DNA from: Endomychus coccineus
Lineage: Eukaryota; Arthropoda; Insecta; Coleoptera; Endomychidae
DNA: 64,000 nt
Reading direction: 5' to 3'
NCBI GenBank assembly: GCA_958510875.1
Contig: OY294067.1
Span: 104,266,010-104,330,009, forward strand
In this document: positions 54,352-64,000 of the stretch, in pieces
Position numbering within the stretch: position 1 is the first letter of the stretch
How the letters are laid out: the number at the start of each line of letters is the position of its first letter
Position numbers and translations under genes: made by a program
The notes under the pieces: generated by a model
What the model was told of the DNA's origin: nothing
The model's database searches: none
The model's input: only the letters and a program-made list of their open reading frames with translations

Positions 54352-54450
54352 CTGATGATGGCTACTTGGTAGCTGGTGTTCTGTACTTTGATAGAATTTT
54401 TAGTGAATAAGGATGATTGTTTTTATTATAGATTGTAGCGTGTATTCTCA
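54352..54450 (+). repeat. Penelope-type inverted repeat split by copia (right part)
   Basis: It begins CTGATGATGGCTACTTGG, then TAGCTG and the GTACTTTGATAG...TTTTTAGTG body. The GAAA of the hammerhead-like core is lost (GGTGTT). It is the other arm of the foldback interrupted by copia. Confidence 0.55.
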
Positions 54451-54669
54451 GTGGGAACTCTTTTATAGTTTATATTCACCCTTATTTTAGACATATTTCC
54501 AAAATATCATTATTTACTTAATTGCAGTGTTATAGTTTTTAACGGTAGTCCCATCATTCCATCGGGTTATCTGTTATATGCTCTCTGCTTATTCAGAAAA
54601 TATCAAATAACATCCGATAGTGAAAGCCCTCATAATAGATTTCTCTTCTTTCGGTTTCTGGTAATTTAC

Positions 54670-55870
54670 TCATTTTTTTGCTCCAAAATTGACCAATTTG
54701 AAAAGGCCGTATTTTACGAGTTTCAGACCAAATACTCATGTTATCAATCTAAAACTAAATTCATTCGGAAGATTTCATTATTCTGCACCTAATACCCTAA
54801 ATTCAAGCATTTTGGTTCAAAGACATAGCTTTGGCGCCATTTTGAAAATTTTGGACCACCGAAAAATTCAAATTTTTTGAAGTTAAAAATTATTCACGGA
54901 ATTCAAATTCTATGTTCTATTAGAGGTTTTCATAACGAGTATTTTAGGTTCCAGCAGATCGATTTGGGTTCAGTAGAAATGAAGCTATCCTAATAAATGT
55001 GTTTGGGCCTCTAGAAGGCTGAATTCGCCCTATCGACAAAAATCTTGGAGCAAATTACAAAGAAATACATCTGCAACTTAAGTTTGGAATACCGTACGGA
55101 AATTCGTTCATTATTCCAAGTTATAACGAATTTCATCATAAAAAACTAGCGCGGAATTTCATTTGGCGGTATAAGCGAGCATCGGTACAATTTATTCCGC
55201 GCGTGAAATTACAGTTTTTTAAATATTTTAAATTGCACCTAAAGGCATGATCGTTTTTTATGAATGTGCCAAAGTTATGTCTTAGTACTAAAATGCTTGA
55301 ATTTTGAATATTAGGTGCAGAATAATGATATCTTTTGAATGAATTTAGTATCAGATCGATAACATGAGTATTTCGTCTGAAACTCGTAAAAGAAGGGTTT
55401 TTCAAAATGCCCGATTTTGGCGCCAAAAAATGAGGTAGGTCAAAATAACAGGATCCAAAAGAAAAGAAATAAAAATACTATCTTTTCACCGAAACAGAAA
55501 AGAAAAATCAAAAACTCTTTGTCATGTACTCAATTTCTCAATGTGCTAAAAAACACACTAAATGAGCTCTATCTTGGGCCCACGACCTTGAATCGACTTC
55601 GGACTGGAGCCAAAGATTGCTTATTAATTTGTCCAACACTTTTTGCTCAAATATTTTTTCATACAACTCATAGTTTTGTCTCAAAACGCAAGAAAATCGA
55701 AAAATGGCCATTTTTGGGTCCAAAAAATGGAAATAGTTTTTCGAGCACAGGGTTAATTCAAATTTAAACTACACCATCGTGTTCAGAGTGTCAAAATACA
55801 TGAGAATAGATCAAAATTAGACCTCGCGGAAATTCGGACAAAAAATTCCTTAAATGCCTGGACTATAACA
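54670..55870. mobile_element. Foldback element related to the 48.3-kb repeat
   Basis: 54672-54880 and about 55220-55435 are inverted copies (TGGCGCCA, GCACCTAATA, TCATTATTCTGCACC landmarks). The right side continues to 55870 with about 350 bp that matches 48340-48780 in inverse. The centre (about 54900-55210) is single-copy apart from a GCGCGGAA/TTCCGCGC pair near 55148 and 55195. There is no transposase. I take it as a longer member of a non-autonomous family. Confidence 0.65.
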
Positions 55871-55879
55871 AAGTTATAA

Positions 55880-56980
55880 TTTATGTTTCATTACCTGGGA
55901 TTAAATTCATTCTGAAGATTATAATGTTTATGTGAAACGATCTTAAACTTATAGGAAAAGGAAGAATATGAAAATGAATGTCGTTGCATTTTTTGGAAAT
56001 AGCTGACTATCAAATCATCAACAAAAAGACATATAATCAGTAATCACTTACCTAACTACATGAGATATATTAAATATGGATTGATTTGGAAGGAGGTCTT
56101 CTACTTTTATTTCAACTGCTTCCAACTCTCAGATATCGTGCTAGGTAGTGGACACATGCAAATTGTCATTGCTATTTTATTGGATTTTTACGATTCCTTA
56201 CTTGTAGAATCATCATCAGGGTATCATATGCTATTGCAGCTTTGAGGCATTGTTATATAATAAATTCGGTTCTTTACTTATTAAATCAAATGATACAAAT
56301 TATTTGTAATCTTAAATGTAATTTACAAACAATTGTAGTTTTTACCAAATGTTCGGAGAAAAAAGTAAATACATGCGATGTTATTTAAAATAAGAAAAAA
56401 GAACATTTTATATCCAACTTCCTCGAGAGAGAGGGGCAGTGTTATGCAATGTCCTTCACATTGTCACATGCAAAACATTCATTCATTCATCTAATTTGAT
56501 AAAACAAGTAGCTCCTAATTTTCATTGTGATTTTCAATAAAATTACTTTCGAAAACAAAATTGTGAAGAATGTTTCAGTTTCTTCCATATCATTTTAAGG
56601 ACATACATGATGCATTGATCATTTGAAGCTGAGATATAATCATTAACTGGTGAATGTAAAGTTCATGATACAACAACTTGTTTTTAAAAATTCTACTTTC
56701 TAATCACCACCTGTAAATACAACATCAGCATACAGCGATATGTTTCCGGTTCATGATATAAATAATCATTATTGGTAAAGCTATAACTACAAAAACAGCT
56801 AGCAGTAATTGGAATAGTTTTATCGTCGCACAATTCTCATTAATTTTTTGTTGATGCAACATTCCTTAAAGGAAACCTAAAAATCAATAGCTAATATATA
56901 ATTCTTATTCATATTGTATTGACACTATTTTCACCATATTTTTTTTACCAGCTCAATTATTTACACCATCGAGTGAACAC
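55880..56980. other. No recognisable gene
   Basis: The frame 56060-56245 lacks motifs. I see nothing I can name. Confidence 0.4.
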
Positions 56981-56989
56981 AGAAAATAT

Positions 56990-57300
56990 ACTTTAAACTT
57001 CGATGACGTTCGAATCTTGAAATGATAATTTCGGAGACTTCTTCAGGTTAAATATATGTCTGATGTGTGATAAATTTTTGTATCCAGAAAAACACTGTTT
57101 TCGTAATAGTTAATAAAATACTATAATTCCATTTGAAACACTGAAGATGGATGTCAGAAATACCGCGTCCAAAAACGATACAATTTTCACCACTTTGAAG
57201 CGATCTCCAAAACGGCAGAAAATCCGGTAAAACTTTTAGCCTCAGAATATATACTACGTATAGTGAGGGAAGTAAAAAAGAATTACGCAAATCACCTATC
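56990..57300 (-). repeat. Penelope-type flank repeat, paired with 9380-9780
   Basis: The minus strand holds CCTGAAGAAGTCTCCGAAAT followed by GATTCGAACGTCATCG, a layout I associate with Penelope-like element flanks. The adjacent block matches 9380-9780. Confidence 0.5.
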
Positions 57301-57949
57301 GCAGAAAAATCATAATTTCATCCTTAGATTTAGTTGATAACTCCAAGCTTCGAAAATACCACACTGTGGCGAAAGGCGAATCAAATTTTACAAGTTTTTG
57401 TGTGAATTCAAGTTGAATTCTCCAAAGTATGAATCAAATTGTGCTCCAAGTTAGAGAATATAATAATTCAAATAAATATATCCTACATGATGCTTAAAAC
57501 TAAAGTGGTTTCGATTTTTTTAAAAATCGGTTGTCTGTAAAGTCGGTTTACTGACGATAGTTGAACGTGAACAACGTCATAAGAAAATACTGATGGAATG
57601 GTTTCATTTTTCAAAAGAAAATTTCAATTTTATTTGTTTGATAGATATTTTGTATGGATATAGAGAAGGAGGTAAATGGAAATCACAATTAAATTGATCA
57701 AGTTACATTTATTTGTACGCATAAATACAATTATGTCAATTTAGCTTTTAAAAGGCCCGCCTAAATGTGTTTGATATAGGAGAAAATTGTTCCCTTTGAC
57801 GGCTGGCTGGTCCTACCTGTCATTTCAGACACGTTGTTATGATATGTGGAAGATTTAACATTTATGTTTTAATTTTTTGAAATCATAGCTACGCTCGATA
57901 ATTATTTCGATCGAATAGTAAAGCAATTGATTTTTTACTCATCGTGAAA

Positions 57950-58340
57950 CAGTTCTGTTAACTTATTGTTATAGTTTTGTCAATTATAGCATAACCTACA
58001 ATCGCTGCACTAGCGGACCGATGCAATTTATTTTAATGATGAAAGCACGAATATTCGACAATATATCACTGAACATATATTTAATATCGTAAGAATCATT
58101 ACCTTTATCGCCGCAATTATCGTTGCTATAAACAATTGACACCACATTCACTTTTCACTGCACTTACGAAAACATGTAAATGTATTATTGTATAGCAGCT
58201 GTCCACGCGCATCGCATCGGTCACTCAAGTAGAAGAGCTCGCTTGCACTTCAAGCCTTAAATGGAACACCTCAGAGCGAGGTAACGCACAGCCGGTCAGA
58301 GCGAGGTAACGGCAAATGAGTCATGTTTTCTCGTGCGTGC
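57950..58340. other. GC-richer block with a 25-bp direct repeat
   Basis: TCAGAGCGAGGTAACG occurs at 58271-58286 and 58296-58311, 25 bp apart, within a locally GC-richer region following AT-rich DNA. There is no ORF. It could be a promoter-like region or an element end; I cannot tell. Confidence 0.35.
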
Positions 58341-59040
58341 AGCCGGCTCCATCGAATTATAAGACGTCACGTCAAAAATCATTCGTATTAATCTGAGTAT
58401 CTGCATTCAAAATAATGAGGAGATGTGGTGTATGAATAATATTCAAATAAATTCAAGTTAATCAAAGAACAATTAGAGCTTCTTGTTTCAAAACAAAGTA
58501 CATTGATTTTCATGGAACTTTGTCATTAATTTTCAGTTTCCAGGTTCATGAAAACCTATTCAAGAGAATAAGTTTTAACAGTGCCGTCCCATCCTATTTA
58601 TTTAACACAACTCACCGCGGATGTTTAGAGTAATGAAGGGATTGAAGGTAGTCAAATGTAGTATTTGAAGAATAAATTCAAGGTTTTAGAACAACATGAA
58701 TGATTCTTATACTGTCCAGTAATGAAATGACAACTATTGCGTTTACGTTCGCCTCCATTTTTACTAAACTCCAAAATGTAGTTGCCTTATTTGCAGTTAC
58801 GCAAACATCCTCGAGCGTACCTACTCAAATTAAAACTTAAAATAATATACATTCTGAGTAACATTGGTTTCAGAATTATTTCTCTTATTTGTAATAACCA
58901 TCGATATTATATTAGGCAAATCTCCAATTGGCAAAATTTTACTGAGAATAGTCACATAGGTAAACGCACAAAAGATACTTTTCTTCCTTTGAAACATATC
59001 TCAAGAGTTTGTTCAAATAGATTACTTCAAGTTTTCTAGT

Positions 59041-59331
59041 AAACTTAGATGATAAATGTGAAATTTGTCAGCTACATACATGTCGTGTACAATTCCAAAA
59101 TGATTACTGATAAAAGTTTACAGAACATGTTTTTCACCAGTGTAAAAACTACTTACCTCTGCACTGTTGATTATGAAATCAATGTCTGATCAGTTTCCAA
59201 CTTAGATGATAAATGTGGAATTTGTCAGGATGCCAAAACTACATACATTTCGTGTACTATTCCGAAATGATTACTCATAAACTACGTACTTCTGCACTGT
59301 TGATTACGAAATCAATCTCTGATCAGTTTCC
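59041..59331. repeat. Tandem duplication (160 and 131 bp units)
   Basis: AACTTAGATGATAAATGTG starts both units (59042 and 59201) and GATCAGTTTCC ends both (59200 and 59331). The second unit lacks about 40 bp around GTTTACAGAACATGTTTTTC and has GGATGCCAAA added. Confidence 0.8.
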
Positions 59332-59879
59332 ATGGAGAATTTCTCTAATGTCGAAAGTTTATTCAAATATTATATCACAAGAACTATAAATTTAGTTGAT
59401 TAAACTATCCAACATATTGATTCTGCTTACAAAATAGTTGAATGCACAATATTTAACAAAACACCGAGACCGCGAAGCATGAAAATATTCGCCAGGAAGC
59501 ACAATCATGCAAACGTTTTTTTTTACAAACGACTATTTAGATTGAAAGATAAAATTTAATCGCGGTTGACAATTTCTACAATTAATTAATCGTAAAGAAA
59601 ATCTGGTGTGCAACATTTTTAAAAGTAATTTTTTGCACTCAACATGTTTCAGCTCTCGACTTCATCTCGATTTAAACTTCATGCTTCATGCAACAAATAT
59701 ATACTTTTTGACCAAAACAACTAAAGTCGGATCCAAAACTCATGACAGTTAGTCATTCCATTCATGTTAAAATACACGTTTTTGATTTAGTGAAATGTTG
59801 TGTTGTGTGATAATGGTAGGTAATACAACAAGTGTATCGATATACTAGTTCACAACTATGGATGCACTATAACACTAAT

Positions 59880-60115
59880 AAGTACGACATGATCACCTTT
59901 ATCCACTAACAATACTATTAAAGAACTAAGGACCTTTCAGCTACCAAGTAGTCATCATCAGAGTTTGCTGAAAGGTTATTAGTACTTTGATGGTATTTTT
60001 AGTGGATACGGGTGATTATTTTGTCCTCATTAATGTTATAGTGTATCCATAATAGTTCACAACTATAGCTACACTATAACTTTAATAAATACGAAATGAT
60101 CATAACTATCCATTA
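59880..60115. repeat. Foldback with hammerhead-like core (family 1)
   Basis: The minus-strand core at 59928-59961 reads CTGATGATGACTACTTGGTA then GCTGAAAGGTCCTT. It is followed at 59968-60030 by a plus-strand arm, GCTGAAAGGTTATTAGTACT then TTTTTAGTGGATACGGGTGA, in inverted orientation. It matches the Penelope-type repeats at 25.6, 28.9 and 49.0/54.4 kb. Confidence 0.55.
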
Positions 60116-60179
60116 AAAATACTAAATACTAAAAAACAAAATTACCGCAAGCACAATTTCAACTGAAAACAATATTATA

Positions 60180-61660
60180 TTTTGGAAAATGTAACGATGG
60201 TAGGTACTACTAAGCACCAGAGGATTTTAGTAGGCCACGTGATTAACATCAGTGACCAAGCCAATTACCTAGGAGTCATCTTAGACAAGAAACTCCTATG
60301 GAATTAGAACAACAGTACCGCCACTGCAACCATCTGTTTGTGAAGAAGGACAATCGACCGCAATTGAGGCATCAGCACAAATACCATAATGTGGATCTTC
60401 GAAGCTATACTTGAATCCTGGTTGACAAATGCCTAGGTGGTGTGGTGAAAAGGAACATAGCAGCAGCAAGAGCTGCCCACAGACATTTGTCACTAGCACT
60501 GGAAGGCAAAAGGTACCTTATTACCAATTAGTGGAAAAACATAATCCAATTATTTAATGAGAACAGCGGATATGTCACCGCGACACATCTTCGATAAGAA
60601 ATAATGTATAAGTATACCCTCCAAAAAAGATTTGCTCAACAACAATCAATCGCCCCTACTGACCAATTATGAAATCTGGTTCTCTAATTAATGAAGCCAG
60701 AAACAATGAACAGGCGGGAGCAGTGATATACCACAAACGTCTAGGCTAAGGTATTTTGATATAGCAGGGCAAACACGCCACTATTCTTTAAAAGGAAATA
60801 CTGGCTGTAATGCGTTGTGTCCAAACAGAGCTTGAAGAAAGTACGCAAAACTATGTCAGCATATGCACAAACAGCATCGCAGCTCTTTCTGCGCTGGTCA
60901 GCATGAAAATAACAAGAAATCTCGTGTGAGATTGCTTTAACATGCTAAACAACCCTAGCGGAGACAGAAGCAGACTCAACCTATTCTGGGTCTCAGACAC
61001 TGGAATAAAAGGAAACAAAATAGCTGGTGAGCTTGCAAAACGGCGACAAGAAATCCATAATGATGCCCGAACTGGCCATCTCGGAGAGTAACATCAAAGA
61101 GACGAACCACTGCAGGGTCAGATCACAACACTCGAAAAAGTGGCAAGAAGTGAAAGGTTGCAGACATTCGAAAGTACTGATTGGACATTAGGGGAGACAT
61201 CAAATGATGAAGATGGTTGAAACCGATGCCCAACTGCTGACAGATTCTAACGGAAAATGAACCATTTAACTACCACCTTCTCAAAATTAATCTGAGCGAT
61301 TCACCTTGTGCAGGTAATCCAAACAAGAAAACGAAACGAAAATGCACATTTTGTTCAGTTGCGTAACACTGATTAGCCCAAGACGCATAGCACTATTCGT
61401 AAATCTATACGACACTGTGGTGATTCAGAAACTAGAAATGAGGACGTTGCGGAACCTCCTCAGAGCACCAGTCTATCATGTGTTGGATATGTGGCTGTTC
61501 GTCCACCTCGAGATTCGGAACCGCTCTACTAGGTGATATGGGGTACACAAGGCCTCTGCCTAAACATAAGAGAACCTTACTGGTTAATGATACAACTAAA
61601 CAAAATTATAATAAATACTAATAATGTCCTCCACCAACCACTTAATAGTAACCCAGCTCG
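60180..61660 (+). mobile_element. RNase H-bearing LINE relic (I/R1-like group)
   Basis: The order of pieces is the reverse transcriptase thumb (NYLGVILDKKLLW near 60270, then STATATICL), an RNase H domain (60785-61075) and the C-terminal cysteine-histidine region (about 61250-61480). The 3' sequence near 61545-61575, GTACACAAGGCCTCTGCCTAA, resembles LINE 3' ends of this group. Frameshifts and stops are frequent. The 5' half is missing. Confidence 0.7.
60785..61075 (+). pseudogene. RNase H domain of LINE ORF2
   Basis: One frame reads EILAVMRCVQTELEE, then SICTNSIAALSALVSMKIT, then LNLFWVSDTGIKGNKIAGEL. In active domains the second motif is CSDSQAAL and the third is (H)SGIxGNExADxLA. Here the catalytic Asp of SDS is Asn, and the Asp of ADELA is Gly. 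RNase H would remove the RNA strand after copying. The fragment is inactive. Confidence 0.7.
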
Positions 61661-62308
61661 ATCGAAAATTATAATTTTCATTTTTCAATAATTTATTCTC
61701 TTAAATTGTCCTACACAACATGTGGTTTGTTAATATTTCTATACTCAGAAATATGAGTTTTTCAATGGCATTTGTATGAAATATAGGTTGTCATTTCAAT
61801 AAAAGTTAATAACGCCTCAGAACAAAAGTCGCAACTGCCATAAGATTGAGTCTCTTTGGTTGAAAAAAAATCGACAGGACCGAGCATTTTCAGGAAAAGT
61901 CAACACTAAGCGTGTTTTTCTGCTTGCTGCGCTACTTTATCATCGCTTTTTATAAGTAATTATTTTATTTTCAGAACGGAAAAAAAATTGTATTTTATAT
62001 ATTTCATTCCTTGTGTTTCCTATTTCAGTAGTCCGGTAATGTGAACATACCATAAAGGGAACATCCACAAACGTGAACACTGATTTTCATATTCTACATA
62101 TTTCAAAACATGAACAAAAAAATTTTCCCTATTCTAAAACGTTAACAGAATTTTTTGTATATATCATACTTGGTAGGTGTTTGTAGACGAGATTGTTTGC
62201 CGAGGAAGTTATGTACATAACGAGATTCATAGTGGCGAAATAAAGTTCAGTAGGTAAATAGTATGCAGTTGTGGTAGGGAAGTGTACATACAACATACAT
62301 ACCTTCCA

Positions 62309-62327
62309 CTACTACTACTACTACTTA
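62309..62327. repeat. ACT microsatellite
   Basis: Six consecutive ACT units, in the 5' non-coding part of the Tigger-like relic. Confidence 0.85.
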
Positions 62328-62689
62328 CATATGTAGGTACTACTGTTGCCAAACGAATCGCTATTTGATAAGGCATGTATATACAATATACACACTATAA
62401 TACATATAGTGTAGTCTTCAGTTACAGACTTAGAAATGTGTTCACTTTAGAAAGACGTCGTAATTTTAAAGATCACATACACAAGATACAATTTTAACTC
62501 CCTAAAAAAATGCCCAATTTTTATCAGATCATAATAAGGGATTCGGAATGACTTTTTCATCAAAAAAATATGAGGTAGCGGAATCCACAATATGTGCTCT
62601 CAAGAAAAACAGGATAAAATTCAATCTACAGTCGCTCACTTTTACTGGACCAGGAAATTTCTCACAGCATCAGTATTTCTCAAAATGGA

Positions 62690-63420
62690 AAAGGCCTGGT
62701 ATAAATGGTTTTTGAGGCAAAGGGAAAGAAATGCTCTCATAAACGGTGCTAGCGCAGGATGAATGCAAACATTCAAGAAACGCTATGAAATTCGATTTTC
62801 AACAATAGCTGGCTAAAAACCGCACGTGGTTGGCTGAAGAACGAATAACATTTTTGGCGTGTACAAAATGCAACAACCGAGTTACATAAATTGACACCAA
62901 ATCAAAAAAACCACGATGCTTTGAAAATTTTCATGGAGGACAGCATTTCTTTTAACGAATGGTATAATGATATATTTGTTCCTGAGATGAGCACACGTCC
63001 CTTTTATTAATATGTACCTATATGATCAAATTTTAGGTGAGAAGATTTCTCAGAAGTCAAGGTCTACTAGTAAAAGACCCTTCTTCTTGTAGATAGCTCT
63101 CCAAGACATTCTCCCGAATAAGAACTTGTATCGGATGATTGTCTTATTACAGTCATGTATATTCCACCTAATGTAACACCCCTTATAAACCCCTTATAAC
63201 CAATGGACCAGAGCGTCATTACAATCACGAAATTGCACTATACATCTAGCTTTTTAGCAATGTTGGTAACCAATAAGTCAGAGATATGAATGAGCTAGTG
63301 AAAGAATACAACCTTAAATATGCTGTGTCTAATTTGTCACGAGCGTGGAACAAATTGGAACCAAGAATCATCAAAAGAGGTAAACAAACTTTAAGACAAA
63401 CAAAATTGTTGGACTTTTTT
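62690..63420 (+). pseudogene. Jerky/Tigger-type transposase relic
   Basis: The centromere-protein-B-like DNA-binding part shows KMEKAWYKWFLRQRERNAL and FKKRYEIRFSTIAG. The catalytic DDE_1 part shows EWYNDIFVPEM, LLLVDSSPRHSPE (second Asp) and CLITVMYIPPNVTPLI followed after a stop by PMDQSVIT (third Asp). It then shows LVKEYNLKYAVSNLSRAWNK. This order is that of jerky/Tigger proteins. The first catalytic Asp region is not recognisable. Many stops are present. Confidence 0.7.
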
Positions 63421-63679
63421 AACCGAAACTAATTGTAAGTTGTACATATGTATATACATACGTACATCAGTAGGCGTAGGTAGCATGTGTATCGTACTTA
63501 CTTATGTACCTACATAATATTGTACTTCTTTATTACGTATAATAAATATGTATGTATGTGATTTTATTATTCATTTCTCGAACTGAGCATGTATTTTTGT
63601 AACATATCTAGTAACGTAAACTTTTCGAAAACAACCACCTGTGTTAATTAATTCGCGTATCGGGACTCTACTGTATTAC

Positions 63680-64000
63680 TAAATGCATTTTTAACGCTTG
63701 ACGGTGAGTGGGAGGAACCGTTAAGCATACTACCTTCGACAATCTTGTTGTGCACTAAATAAAAATAGTACAACATTTTTATAGAAACACACATTTGCAC
63801 TAAACTAGCGCAACAAAACTTTCATCTGAGTGAACACGAAACTTCCAGGATGGTTTCCCTCGGGTGTAACTCAATTTCTACTTGGCTCACGTGGTGAGGT
63901 CTGGGTTATTTTTGACAAAAAAGACTAAGGAAATATTCAAAACAAATAGGTTAAACTAAATGTTGATGTATGTAGACGAATTTGGCCCATGCCGAATTGT
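63680..64000. other. Right edge, nothing identified
   Basis: No coding motif or repeat that I can support. Confidence 0.4.

Larger units (their letters stand above)
62026..63673 (+). mobile_element. Tigger/pogo-like DNA transposon relic
   Basis: The right end (minus strand) CAGTAGAGTCCCGATACGCG at 63673 and a similar but diverged left end CAGTAGTCCGGTAATGTGAA at 62026 resemble Tigger-type termini (CAGTAGA.CC.CG..). TA follows the right end. Between them lie pieces of a jerky/Tigger-type transposase. The left boundary is less certain. Confidence 0.65.

Overview
This is animal, almost certainly insect, nuclear DNA. It is visibly AT-rich and has no operons. It carries a dense, nested set of eukaryotic transposable elements: Jockey/CR1-like and RNase H-bearing LINEs, Penelope-like elements, a Ty1/copia element primed by a half initiator-tRNA, a Gypsy-like relic, Tc1/mariner, Tigger/pogo and hAT pieces, and two Crypton (tyrosine recombinase) elements. 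I found no host gene I would defend. Two short unexplained ORFs (12.45 kb and 47.3 kb) are listed with low confidence. The species cannot be fixed from the sequence.

Layout. 0-9 kb: a 187-bp tandem repeat, a long foldback, then a minus-strand LINE whose ORF1 is split by Crypton copy A, which carries an unrelated 747-bp cargo with a 121-aa ORF. 9-19 kb: a second copy of the foldback, a LINE 3' end, an unexplained GC-richer block, a Penelope GIY-YIG fragment with an inverted duplication, and a 1.1-kb palindrome. 19-31 kb: a Gypsy-like gag/protease relic, tRNA-derived repeats in a 478-bp tandem, a minus-strand Penelope relic split by a mariner with long terminal inverted repeats, then more hammerhead-like repeats. 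31-37 kb: a LINE relic, a 1.4-kb foldback and a hAT C-terminal relic. 37-44 kb: Crypton copy B with a nearly readable recombinase, then a LINE split by a 938-bp TA-flanked inverted-repeat element. 44-49 kb: mostly empty. 49.4-54.3 kb: an almost intact copia, itself hit by a 417-bp element with an 8-bp target duplication. 54-64 kb: foldbacks, small repeats, an RNase H LINE relic and a Tigger/jerky-type relic.

The elements date one another. Crypton A is younger than the LINE it splits. The mariner is younger than its Penelope host. Copia is younger than the Penelope-type repeat it entered, and the 417-bp element is younger than copia. Several excisions can be read exactly because the host reading frame or a paralogous empty site is present in the window.

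Most notable points. (1) Two Cryptons share ends but have different interiors, and a TTCA/TTTTCA junction core is visible at both insertion sites, with a paralogous empty site at 23.4 kb. (2) Hammerhead-ribozyme-like cores (CTGATGA, stem II, GAAA) recur in at least three Penelope-associated repeat families. (3) Copia has a perfectly legible primer-binding site, TG...TA LTRs and a 5-bp target duplication. (4) Several long palindromes could be transcribed into long hairpin RNA. All percent-identity, family-assignment and activity statements remain to be tested by alignment.
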